This document shows, piece by piece, positions 25,887 to 34,377 of a stretch of 59,068 bases of DNA. Position 1 is the first letter of the stretch; the number at the start of each line of letters is the position of its first letter. The stretch is from Paludibacteraceae bacterium. Lineage in GTDB: Bacteria; Bacteroidota; Bacteroidia; Bacteroidales; Paludibacteraceae. The stretch covers positions 1-59,068 of the forward strand of contig JAEEMG010000070.1 of NCBI GenBank assembly GCA_016283095.1. The letters run 5' to 3'. Both the position numbers and the translations under genes were made by a program. The notes beneath the pieces were generated by a model. That model did not search any database and was not told where the DNA came from. It saw only the letters and a program-made list of their open reading frames with translations.

Positions 25887-26123
25887 TAATTCATAATTCA
25901 CAATTCATAATTGGGGGCAACGGTAGTATTATCATTCTGATGAATCATATCCAAGCAAACGAGGATTGTTAAGGGCGGAACGCCCTAACCCCACCCAACG
26001 TGCGAGCCGTAGGCGAGCACATATATTTAATAATAGAAGCACAATGATTGTATTTTTGACCGCTCATCCTTACGGATTCGCGGAGAAAGGGGAAGTTATG
26101 GCGTTCCGCCCTTAACAATCCTC
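25887..26123 (+). repeat. Left copy of the palindromic element flanking the toxin-antitoxin pair
   Basis: The element begins with a heptad tract (TAATTCA units, 25887-25914). It continues through CGGTAGTATTATCATTCTGA into an inverted repeat whose left arm is 25961-25992 (GAGGATTGTTAAGGGCGGAA...) and whose right arm is 26089-26123 (degenerate, with a few inserted bases). About 96 nt separate the arms. The right copy at 26971-27186 has the same order and orientation. No gene is visible in 25758-26321. Confidence 0.7.
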
Positions 26124-26260
26124 AATTCTTAAATTAAATCTAAACAGTTTCTACGTCTTTTTATGATAAAAAGAGGCGAGTTTTCAATCTGGAGTGGAAT
26201 ATGCATTTCTTTTTATCCAAACAGAGTCTTAATTATGGTCAATGTTTTTCGCAACAAACA

Positions 26261-26292
26261 TTTCCTATTTTGGAAAGTTTTTGTTATATTTG
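26261..26292 (+). promoter_or_regulatory. Promoter and possible operator of the toxin-antitoxin operon
   Basis: TATATTTG (26285-26292) fits the -7 consensus. Just upstream TTTCC (26261-26265) and GGAAA (26272-26276) form an inverted repeat, a plausible binding site for the HTH antitoxin for autoregulation. The start codon of the toxin is 30 nt further on. Confidence 0.5.
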
Positions 26293-26321
26293 CAAACGTT
26301 AATTAATAACAGTATAAAAAA

Positions 26322-26660
26322 ATGAAATACGAACCACGATTTGACGTCGTATACAACAAAGATGTATATGCTTTTTTGGAATCACTTCCCCAAAAGACGC
26401 AAGACAAAATTGCAAGCAACATCGATAAAAGCAGGTATGTGATAGACAGTGAATTATTCAAAAAGTTAAAAGGAGAAATATGGGAATTCAGAACAATTCA
26501 CAATAACACCTGCATTCGACTTCTTGCTTTTTGGGATAAAGAGCGGGGAAAAGTTGTTGTGGTGACACATGGTTTTATAAAGAAATCAGAAAAGACACCT
26601 CAACAGGAGATAAGAAAAGCAGAGTCTTTAAGACTAGAGTATTATAAATCTAAAAAGTAA
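26322..26660 (+). CDS. higB: RelE/HigB-type toxin (Gp49-like)
   Basis: A 112-residue basic protein of the RelE/ParE superfamily, HigB/Gp49-like branch. Recognisable parts are the N-terminal helices (VYAFLESLPQKTQDKIASNI), LFKKLKGEIWEFRTIHNNTCIRLLAFW with conserved basic residues, and VVVTHGFIKKSEKTPQQEIRKAESL. Relatives are ribosome-dependent mRNA endonucleases. The toxin gene comes first and the antitoxin follows after 4 nt, the typical reversed order of HigBA systems. Confidence 0.88.
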   Translation: MKYEPRFDVVYNKDVYAFLESLPQKTQDKIASNIDKSRYVIDSELFKKLKGEIWEFRTIHNNTCIRLLAFWDKERGKVVVVTHGFIKKSEKTPQQEIRKAESLRLEYYKSKK

Positions 26661-26664
26661 GACT

Positions 26665-26973
26665 ATGGAATTGATTACTCACGAAGAAATGTTAGATAAG
26701 TTGATTGGAGAAAAAGGGACTCCAAGAAGAGATAAATACGACAAAGAGATAGAGGATTTTCTAATTGGTGAGGCAATAAAAAAGACTCGTCTTCAACAGA
26801 ATCTCACACAAAAGCAATTGGGCGAGTTAGTCGGAGTGAAAGAGGCTCAGATCTCCAAAATAGAAAGTGGCAAAAGCATAACCTGGAACACCATAGTGAA
26901 AGTATTTAAAGCGATGGGGGCAAACTCAGGTGTGCTCGACCTCGGAGAGATGGGACGAGTGGCGTTGTGGTAA
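26665..26973 (+). CDS. higA: HigA-type antitoxin, XRE helix-turn-helix
   Basis: A 102-residue protein with an N-terminal toxin-interacting segment and a Cro/C1-type HTH (TRLQQNLTQKQLGELVGVKEAQISKIESGKSITWNT split over about 46-82). It should neutralise the toxin and repress the operon. Its TAA stop is the first triplet of the heptad tract of the right-hand repeat. Confidence 0.88.
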   Translation: MELITHEEMLDKLIGEKGTPRRDKYDKEIEDFLIGEAIKKTRLQQNLTQKQLGELVGVKEAQISKIESGKSITWNTIVKVFKAMGANSGVLDLGEMGRVALW

Positions 26974-27186
26974 TTCATAATGCATAATTCGTAATTCATA
27001 ATTGTTGAAGACGGTGGTATTTTCATTCTGATGATTCACATCCGCATAAACGAGGATTGTTAAGGGCGGAACGCCCTAACCCCACCACATCTGCGAGTTC
27101 GTAAGAACGAGCAGTTATATTATTTGTGCTCGCATTCGACTCTCTCTATGGAAAGGGGTTAGGGCGTTCCGCCCTTAACAATCCTC
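26971..27186 (+). repeat. Right copy of the palindromic element, with perfect 32-bp inverted repeats
   Basis: A heptad tract (26971-27005: TAATTCA, TAATGCA, TAATTCG, TAATTCA, TAATTGT) leads to an inverted repeat. The arms at 27052-27083 and 27155-27186 are exact reverse complements over 32 bp (ends GAGGATTGTTAAGGGCGG), with a 71-nt spacer that has smaller palindromes. No coding capacity. It looks like a miniature inverted-repeat element in direct orientation to the copy at 25887-26123. Confidence 0.75.
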
Positions 27187-27210
27187 AAATCCAACCAGTT
27201 TCCTACATGT

Positions 27211-30200
27211 TTACCTTATCAAAACCTTCGTCGACTGATTGCCATCAGTCACCACATAAACACCTTTTGAAACAGATTGTTTGATCTCTGCGCTTCCATT
27301 AGCATCAGTTGTTCCGGAAGCGACAATCTTTCCGTTCATTTCAAACACCTGAATCTTGGCATTGGGTTGTGCGTCGACAACATAGATTGTTCCGTTTGCT
27401 ACATAAACCTGCAGTGCTTGACTGATGACGTCTGAAACTTCACTTGCTTCTGGTTTAGAGACAGCACGAATCGGGCATCCTAAATAGCGATTGCTGACAT
27501 ACCCTTCCCAATAACCATTCTCGTTGCTGAATAAATAGAGGTAAGAGTGGCTCTCTTCCTTCTCATCTAGAGAAGACAACCAATAGCCACCTTCACTGCC
27601 TACATTAAGGATATCCAAACCTTCACGGAATCCCTGAGCAGGAAGGAAAATATGGGCATCGGCAATGCTATAGTCTGTTGAAGGAGACTGCGTACTTTCC
27701 ACACGCTGTCCCTTGTCTTCCGCTCTCTTCGCTTTGTATACGATGATGCCTTTCGCTCCACTGTAGTCGTTTGTCCAAACGATATAACACTCACTCGAAA
27801 GTTCTTTCAAATCATCGATAGTAGGCATAACCCACTCCTTACCCCAGTTGGCTGTAGCCACGTCATCATCAGAAAGAAGAATTGATTGGTTGTCGATTGT
27901 TCCTGTATATTCATTTCCGAAATTGTACTTTGTGATAGATTGCAATTTCCAAAGATCAAATTCATTCAAATAAGCAGTACAATATTTGTATGTGTTCCAG
28001 TCGTAAACATCCTTCGGTTCTGTCTCTCCCCATGCAAAATAGTCGCCATACTCTGTCGGCTTGGTTGCTCCCACGTTGTATGTCGCCCAAAGAGTTCCAC
28101 TTGGCAGACCAAGATCTATATAGTCGTGACCAGCTATCTGGCCGCTGACTGGCAAGCTTTGAGTAGTGTCTTTCTTCTCCCATTTTAGGATATTCGACTT
28201 TTGATTGTAATGCTCAACTTCCATCCAAATCAACAGACTATCATGTTTATTACTATTAAAATAAACATCATGCAATGTTATTTTGTAAACAGAATCGTTT
28301 TCCTGAACATAATCACATGTCACGCCTGCTTTTGAAAAGAGCTCACAATTCAAATAGAAATAACCTTCCCATTTGCTATCATAATAATCTCCTTTGATAC
28401 CATGCACTCTATCTCTCTCAACATTTGAATAAAACGAAAGAGTGATATAACCTGATGTGTCGATATTAGCGATGTCACTCATATCCAATCCCCAAATAGA
28501 GTCTCCTACCACTTCAACCGTGACGACAGTGTCACTCACAATATTCTTTCCATCAAAGTTGTCGGAGAACACATACGAGCGTCCTTTGACAGAGCAAACC
28601 GGCAAAGCGATGGTTCCATCCAAAGAGACTTCATAATCATTTATGGCTCCCTTGAAATGAACCACATATCCCTGCGTCGGTTGAAGATCCACACCCTCAA
28701 AACGAGGGAAGCCATCCTCACCCTGCACCCATGAAAGCAATGGAACTGAATCTCTGTAGTAACAATATCCCTTCGGATTTTGTGAAACGTACATGTTCAG
28801 AGAATCTTTCACAGCTCCTGAAAGGAATGCAATGGAATCCATTTGTTGCAAGACGAATAGGTTACCATATCTTCCTTTAAAGCCTGATGTTTCTATATAA
28901 TAAATAGAACTTAAATCTGGAGTGTAGACTTCTCCGGCATTATATAAATTGAAATGGTATCCATCATACATTCCGAGTCCGACAGCTGCTTTATCGCTTA
29001 CAATTCGGCCTCTGTTGTAGCAATTGAGAAGTTGATCAGCAGCCACGCCAATTGAATAGTTGGATGAAACGATCAAGCCATAGTTGCTGCAATTGTATGC
29101 CATAGAAGGCTTTCCATACTCATTTACGCCACCTGCATATTGTCCGATAACTACTCCTTCAAAATGACAGTTGACGAAAATTCCGTGAATCGCGATACCA
29201 GCAGCTTGACTTCCTCCCTTCACGTAGGCATTCGTCACCTTCAGGTTCTTAATTTGTAGATCATAAAGGCTTTTACCATTACGAAACAAAGCCACACCGT
29301 CCATATCATTCGGCTGGTTGATATAAAGGTTGGAAATTGTGTGGTTTCCGCCATCGAACACACCCGGACCAATTTGAATAGGAGTCCAACTGACCTGTTC
29401 TCCATTAATGACACCACAAACAGAGCTGAGGTCGATGTCGGTTTCAAGCACTGTATTCGTATACACTCCTTTAGTATCCAGAATCTTGCAAGAGATGAGA
29501 TCATGGATATCACGGATAGACAGAGTATCCCTGATAATACGTACAGTGTCAGTTTCTGAGAAACAGTAAACCGTATCAATTCCATGGAACGCATCCTTTC
29601 CGACGGAAGTGATGGAGTCTGGCAGGATAACGGATGTTATTCCCGTACAGCCATAAAAAGCATTTGCTTCAATAGTGGTGACTGAATTAGGAATGCTGAG
29701 AGATGTCAATCCCGTACATCCATAAAAAGCGTTTGTTCTAATGGTAGTGACAGAATTAGGAATGTTAAGCGATGTCAATCCAGTACAGCCATAAAAGGCG
29801 TTCCTTTCAATAGAGACGACGGAATTATGGATGTCGACTGAGGTCAGCCCTACACATCCAGAGAATGCACATCGATCAATGTATTTGACAGAATCGTTAA
29901 AGACGACCGAAATCAATTTTGTGTTGTTGTAGAATGCACTGTCTCCAATGACTTTCACTTGTTCGGGAATAACGATGACACTATCAGTCCCAGTGTATCC
30001 GAGCAGATACTCTTTCGCTTTGTCGCCATAGATGAAGTCGTCATCTGTAACCTTACCTCTTCGTTTTGCTCCCCATAAGCCACCTGATGCATGACCGCCA
30101 TAATAAATAATGTCCGTGCCATAAAATGCATAGTATCCAATGTAAGAGACGGAATTAGGCACATCGACAGAATTAAAGTTGCATTCTTCGAACGCACCAG

Positions 30201-32937
30201 CTTCTATGGTTTTGACAGAGGAAGGAATAGTGATAGATGTTAATCCTGTACAACGGCAAAACGCATAATTACCTATTGATGTGACGGAGGTCGGAATAGT
30301 GACGGAGGTCAAACTTGTACAACCATAGAACATATATCTTCCTATTGAAGTGACAGAATTTGGTATGGAGACTGATTTCAATCTTGTACATCCATAGAAC
30401 GCATATTCACCTATTGATGTGACGGAGGTCGGAATAGTGACAGAAGTCAATCCCGTACAGCCATCGAACGCATATCCCCTTATTGAAGTGACAGAATTTG
30501 GAATGGAGATTGATTTCAATCCAGTACATCCATAGAACGCATATTCACCTATTGAAGTGACGGAGGTCGGAATAGTGACGGAGGTCAATCCCGTACAGCC
30601 AACGAACACATATTCCCCTATAGAAGTGATAGTGTTAGGTATAGTGACAGATGTCAAACTTGCACAGCCATAGAACGTATATCCTCCTATTGAAGTGACG
30701 GATTTTGGAATGGAGACTGATTTCAATCTTGTACATCCATAGAACGCATATTCGCCTATTGATGTGACAGTGGTCGGAATGGTAACAGAAGTTATGTTTG
30801 TGTAAGAAAACGTCCTTTCTTTGACAACTTTGACATTTTCAGGAACGGCCACGTCAATTTCATTTCCCAAGTAGGCAAACACTGTATCTTTTTGATCGTT
30901 CGTATAAGCAAAACCATCGACAATATAGCCTCCTGTTATACGCTTTCGTGCCCCCCATGTATTTCCAATGGGGGTGCCATTATAAACGACGTTTAACACA
31001 TTATTAAAGGCATTTGATTCTATAGAAGAAACAGAGTCTGGAACATATACTGTGATTATATTAGTTTTTTCTTGAAATGTACTCTTACAGATAGCTTTTA
31101 CTTGGTTTGGAATATAGACAATGGATTTATAACCCAAGTAGGAAATCAATGTATCTTTTTGTGCATCTGCATAGACAAAATCACCATCAAAGAAACCTCC
31201 TTTCACATGAATTTTCGCACCCCATGGGGCTCCTGTGGCAGTTCCTTTATAATTGATTGTATCAACGCCATAGAAAGCTTTGTCTCCTATAGAAGTGACG
31301 GAATCTGGGATGGTAACAGATGTTATCAAGCTATTATCCATAAATGTTTTTTGCTCGATGGCTTTCACATGATTAGGAATGACAACAGCAGGACTGGCAC
31401 CCAAGTAGCCAACCAAAGTATCCTTTTGTTCGTCATTATAGACAAAATCACCATCAATTATGCCTTTAACATGATGTTTTGCTCCCCATGGACTTCCTGT
31501 GGCTGGTCCTTCGTAAAAGATAGTCACAATATTACCAAACGCATCATTCTCGATGGTTTCAACCGAACTTGGTACAATAACGGATGGTACTTTTGCACAG
31601 CCTAAGAACGCATATGCCTCTATGGAAGTTACAGAACTTGGAATAGTGATAGATTTCAGACTTGCGCAATAACGAAACGTACTTTTCTTAATCGACGTCA
31701 CACCATTTGGAATGTTGACGGAACTCAAACTTGTACATTCAGAAAAAGCATAATTCCCTATGGCAGTCACAGAACTCGGAATAGTTATTGTTTTCAAGCT
31801 TCTACATTCAGAAAACGCATAATCCCCTATGGCAGTCAAAGCACTCGGAATAGTGATTGTCTCCAAGCTTCTACATTCAGAAAACGCATAATCCCCTATA
31901 GATGTGACGGATGATGGAATAGTTACGGAAGTCAAATCTGTACGATTATAGAAGGCTTGATAACCTATCGACACAACTGAGCTCGGAATGGTGACGTCAG
32001 TGTCCGTGCCCAAGTAGGCAACCAATGTGTCCATTTTTTCGTCAGCATAGACAAAATCTCCTTCTTTATAATAACCTTTAATATGACGTTTTGCTCCCCA
32101 CGTACTTCCAGAGGCTGGTCCTCCATAATAGATGGTGTCCACATCAGAGAATGCACGGTATCCTATGGACGTTACAGTTTTGGGGATGACAACTGGTTTC
32201 AAACCCGAACAGACATAGAATGCTTCCTCTCCAATGGAAGTCACGGAACTTGGGATAGTTACTGATGTCAAGTTTTTGTATTTACTAAACGCAGATTCCA
32301 TGATGGAAGTGACAGTGTTAGGGATGGTGACATCCGGACCAGATCCGATATAACCAGCTAACGAATCCTTCTTTTCGTCAACATAGACAAAATCCCCATC
32401 GATATATTTTCCATTTATACAGCGGTATCCACCCCATCTGTCATTCTTAAGGTTTGTTTCGTTAATAATCACACTTATGCCACTAAAAGACTCGAATCCT
32501 ACGGAAGTGACTGAAGGCGGAATGATTACAAGTGATACCCCCTCACAATAATAGAACGCACGTTTTCCAATTTTAGTGACTGAGTTGGGAATAGTGATAG
32601 AAGTCAACCCTTTACAGTGATAAAATGCATTTTCCTTTATTGCAGTAACTGTATTTGGAATGGTTACGGACTTCAAAGTCTCAGAGTTATAGAATGCATT
32701 TTCTTCTATGGCTACGATTGTGTACTCCTTCCCATCATATTCCACCCTGTCTGGAATCGTGACATCTTCCAAATTTTTCCTATCTACAAGGGATATTGAC
32801 ACAGTAAGTTTCGTGGTGTCTTCAATATAATACCTAAATTCATCAACAACGAAACTTGATCGAGCCGACATTGCAGGCATAGCCATGAAAAAGAGGCATA
32901 CTACCCAACAAAAGATTTTTTCAAATGACATTTTCAT
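27211..32937 (-). CDS. Giant BspA-like leucine-rich-repeat surface protein with T9SS end
   Basis: A 1908-residue protein from the start MKMSFEKIFCWVV, which begins a signal peptide; the frame is open 37 codons upstream. Most of the first ~1230 residues are LRR_5/BspA repeats (SVTIPNSVTSIGEYAFYGC...). They are interrupted six times by a module with xYGGxAxGxxWGAKR followed by GDFVYADEKKDTLVAYLG. A region with FDGGNHTISNLYI (GLUG-like) follows. Near the C-terminus lies a FISUMP/Fib_succ_major-type domain (YIDLGLPSGTLWATYNVGA, YFAWGETEPK). The final ~65 residues (IQVFEMNGKIVASG...GVYVVTDGNQSTKVLIR) resemble a type A T9SS sorting domain. BspA proteins are adhesins; the ligand is unknown. Confidence 0.88.
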   Translation of the reverse strand: MKMSFEKIFCWVVCLFFMAMPAMSARSSFVVDEFRYYIEDTTKLTVSISLVDRKNLEDVTIPDRVEYDGKEYTIVAIEENAFYNSETLKSVTIPNTVTAIKENAFYHCKGLTSITIPNSVTKIGKRAFYYCEGVSLVIIPPSVTSVGFESFSGISVIINETNLKNDRWGGYRCINGKYIDGDFVYVDEKKDSLAGYIGSGPDVTIPNTVTSIMESAFSKYKNLTSVTIPSSVTSIGEEAFYVCSGLKPVVIPKTVTSIGYRAFSDVDTIYYGGPASGSTWGAKRHIKGYYKEGDFVYADEKMDTLVAYLGTDTDVTIPSSVVSIGYQAFYNRTDLTSVTIPSSVTSIGDYAFSECRSLETITIPSALTAIGDYAFSECRSLKTITIPSSVTAIGNYAFSECTSLSSVNIPNGVTSIKKSTFRYCASLKSITIPSSVTSIEAYAFLGCAKVPSVIVPSSVETIENDAFGNIVTIFYEGPATGSPWGAKHHVKGIIDGDFVYNDEQKDTLVGYLGASPAVVIPNHVKAIEQKTFMDNSLITSVTIPDSVTSIGDKAFYGVDTINYKGTATGAPWGAKIHVKGGFFDGDFVYADAQKDTLISYLGYKSIVYIPNQVKAICKSTFQEKTNIITVYVPDSVSSIESNAFNNVLNVVYNGTPIGNTWGARKRITGGYIVDGFAYTNDQKDTVFAYLGNEIDVAVPENVKVVKERTFSYTNITSVTIPTTVTSIGEYAFYGCTRLKSVSIPKSVTSIGGYTFYGCASLTSVTIPNTITSIGEYVFVGCTGLTSVTIPTSVTSIGEYAFYGCTGLKSISIPNSVTSIRGYAFDGCTGLTSVTIPTSVTSIGEYAFYGCTRLKSVSIPNSVTSIGRYMFYGCTSLTSVTIPTSVTSIGNYAFCRCTGLTSITIPSSVKTIEAGAFEECNFNSVDVPNSVSYIGYYAFYGTDIIYYGGHASGGLWGAKRRGKVTDDDFIYGDKAKEYLLGYTGTDSVIVIPEQVKVIGDSAFYNNTKLISVVFNDSVKYIDRCAFSGCVGLTSVDIHNSVVSIERNAFYGCTGLTSLNIPNSVTTIRTNAFYGCTGLTSLSIPNSVTTIEANAFYGCTGITSVILPDSITSVGKDAFHGIDTVYCFSETDTVRIIRDTLSIRDIHDLISCKILDTKGVYTNTVLETDIDLSSVCGVINGEQVSWTPIQIGPGVFDGGNHTISNLYINQPNDMDGVALFRNGKSLYDLQIKNLKVTNAYVKGGSQAAGIAIHGIFVNCHFEGVVIGQYAGGVNEYGKPSMAYNCSNYGLIVSSNYSIGVAADQLLNCYNRGRIVSDKAAVGLGMYDGYHFNLYNAGEVYTPDLSSIYYIETSGFKGRYGNLFVLQQMDSIAFLSGAVKDSLNMYVSQNPKGYCYYRDSVPLLSWVQGEDGFPRFEGVDLQPTQGYVVHFKGAINDYEVSLDGTIALPVCSVKGRSYVFSDNFDGKNIVSDTVVTVEVVGDSIWGLDMSDIANIDTSGYITLSFYSNVERDRVHGIKGDYYDSKWEGYFYLNCELFSKAGVTCDYVQENDSVYKITLHDVYFNSNKHDSLLIWMEVEHYNQKSNILKWEKKDTTQSLPVSGQIAGHDYIDLGLPSGTLWATYNVGATKPTEYGDYFAWGETEPKDVYDWNTYKYCTAYLNEFDLWKLQSITKYNFGNEYTGTIDNQSILLSDDDVATANWGKEWVMPTIDDLKELSSECYIVWTNDYSGAKGIIVYKAKRAEDKGQRVESTQSPSTDYSIADAHIFLPAQGFREGLDILNVGSEGGYWLSSLDEKEESHSYLYLFSNENGYWEGYVSNRYLGCPIRAVSKPEASEVSDVISQALQVYVANGTIYVVDAQPNAKIQVFEMNGKIVASGTTDANGSAEIKQSVSKGVYVVTDGNQSTKVLIR

Positions 32938-33109
32938 TATATGAGTTTTATTAGTCCCAAAATTCGCATTTAATTTCAATGATGTGCGATTGTTTGCAAA
33001 ATAACTAAAAAAATCAGACACAATCTCCGGCACTTCCAGAATTAACAAAAATTAACATCGGAATCGCAACCAAATAAAATACGAAATTATGGGGAATATA
33101 TCTAGTGAT

Positions 33110-33162
33110 ATTGCAATTCGTCGAACTGACATTAATATAACGTGAGTTCGACGAATTGTAAT
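33110..33162. repeat. 18-bp inverted repeat upstream of the LRR gene
   Basis: ATTGCAATTCGTCGAACT (33110-33127) and AGTTCGACGAATTGTAAT (33145-33162) are complementary except for one G-T pair, with a 17-nt AT-rich spacer. A half-site-like TTCGTCGAATTGG recurs near 33382. It could be a mobile-element remnant, a recombination site or a large operator; it is not followed by a T run. Confidence 0.6.
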
Positions 33163-33261
33163 CTGCTAATCATTTTCTACTTTTTGATTGGATTCTCATC
33201 TCTTTTTCTCATAAAAAGGCACAGTCTTTCTCTGTAACCCTTGTGTCTCTGTGGTTTTATT

Positions 33262-33346
33262 AAAATTATGTGCTCGCCTACGGCTCGCACTATGGGAAGG
33301 GGCTAGGGCCAATATCTATTAAACATGGGCCCTTAACAATCCTCAA
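33262..33346 (-). repeat. Broken copy of the TA-flanking palindromic element
   Basis: The stretch GTGCTCGCCTACGGCTCGCA, then GGGGCTAGGGCC, an AT-rich insert, GGGCCCTTAACAATCCTC, corresponds to the right half of the element at 26971-27186 with a disrupted arm. The rest of the 32938-33519 gap has TTTATGCC/TTGGCT low-complexity runs (33385-33442) and no gene. Confidence 0.5.
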
Positions 33347-33455
33347 TTATTGCACTCCAACTATAACATTCTTCTATTTCGTCGAATTGGCTATTGGCGG
33401 CTGGCTTTTGGCTTTAAGCTTTATGCCTTATGCTTTATGCCCCCCAAAAACACAA

Positions 33456-33481
33456 AAGGTCTCACTTTTCAGTAAGACCTT
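33456..33481 (-). terminator. Terminator of rpsT
   Basis: On the minus strand AAGGTCT and AGACCTT pair around a 12-nt loop, followed by TTGTGTTTTT, about 40 nt past the rpsT stop. Confidence 0.65.
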
Positions 33482-33519
33482 GATATTTGTGTTCTTCGAT
33501 AGATTCGAGAAATGAAAGA

Positions 33520-33771
33520 TTAGAGCTTATTAACGTAGATAGCCAACTTTGACTTAAGATTAGAAGCCTTATTCTTGTGAATAACACGGATCTTAGCCAA
33601 CTTGTCTAGCATTGAGCTAACTTTTGGATAAAGCTCTTCAGCCTCTTTCTTGTCAGAAATTGCACGAAGCTTACGCACTGCATTTCTTGTAGTCTTTGCG
33701 TAGTATCTATTGTGCAATCTTCTCTTCTCTGTCTGTCTGATTCTCTTAATAGAAGACTTGTGATTTGCCAT
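33520..33771 (-). CDS. rpsT: Small ribosomal subunit protein bS20
   Basis: An 83-residue basic protein with the S20 signature ([35 protein letters not shown] as the N-terminal helix, then [27 protein letters not shown]). It binds 16S rRNA at the base of the 30S body. It is co-transcribed with the upstream tRNA-Glu. Confidence 0.97.
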   Translation of the reverse strand: MANHKSSIKRIRQTEKRRLHNRYYAKTTRNAVRKLRAISDKKEAEELYPKVSSMLDKLAKIRVIHKNKASNLKSKLAIYVNKL

Positions 33772-33798
33772 TGTTTTTAATAAATGAATTTATATTAG

Positions 33799-33870
33799 TA
33801 GCCCATAGGAGAGTCGAACTCCTCTTTCAAGAATGAAAATCTTGCGTCCTAGCCGATAGACGAATGGGCC
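33799..33870 (-). tRNA. tRNA-Glu (anticodon TTC)
   Basis: A 72-nt cloverleaf. The acceptor stem is GGCCCAT/ATGGGCT (G-T at position 1-72), the anticodon stem CAAGA/TCTTG has loop TTTTCAT (anticodon TTC), and the T arm is AGGAG-TTCGACT-CTCCT. CCA is not encoded. It lies 27 nt upstream of rpsT, a common Bacteroidales pairing. Confidence 0.96.
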
Positions 33871-33922
33871 TCCTTATTGTCACAAAATCAACAGACTATA
33901 CGTCCGTCTCATTTTGCGAGTG

Positions 33923-33953
33923 CAAAGATAGATATTATTTTCTAAAATCCAAT
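33923..33953 (-). promoter_or_regulatory. Promoter of tRNA-Glu and rpsT
   Basis: On the minus strand TATCTTTG (33923-33930) matches -7, and ATTG (33950-33953) sits at -33 with 19 nt between. Confidence 0.6.
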
Positions 33954-34054
33954 ACTTTTGCTTAAAATATTTCTCACGCGTTATCAACACCACAAGACAA
34001 ACAAAATTATGAATTGTGGGACGACACAACAAATGATGGATCATTCACAATTAC

Positions 34055-34377
34055 GAATTACGCATTATGAATTATGAATTGTAATAACACGCACGCCCAT
34101 GCGTCTCTACGTGGGATGGATTCACCAGATGCGTGGACTCACCCATAATTATGCATTACGCATTGTGAATTATGAATTGTAATAACACGCACGTCCGTGC
34201 GTCTCTACGTGAGATGGATTTCACCAGATGCGTGGACTCACCCATAATTATGCATTACGCATTATGAATTATGAATTGTAATAACACGCACGCCCGTGCG
34301 TCTCTACGTGAGATGGATTTCACCAGATGCGTGGACTCACCCATAATTATGCATTACGCATTATGAATTATGAATTA
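34055..34377 (-). repeat. Three tandem ~98-bp repeat units ending at the kdsD stop codon
   Basis: Period markers GTAATAACAC fall at 34081, 34179 and 34278, giving units of 98 and 99 nt, nearly identical. Read in kdsD sense, each unit has a heptad tract (TAATTCA, TAATGCG, TAATGCA types), then GGGTGAGTCCACGCATCTGG, then a palindrome GTAGAGACGCACGGGCGTGC with its mirrored arm. The first unit abuts the kdsD TGA at 34378-34380. A single inverted copy lies at 58379-58468. It is not a CRISPR array: the units are whole copies with no distinct spacers. Confidence 0.85.

Noticed and set aside
29640-32700. DNA repeats in the LRR gene as a non-coding satellite
   Set aside because: They keep the reading frame and encode consensus LRR_5 repeats.
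34055-34377. Regular tandem repeats resembling a CRISPR array
   Set aside because: The ~98-bp units are repeated whole, with no unique spacers, and contain heptads and a hairpin; no cas genes are nearby.
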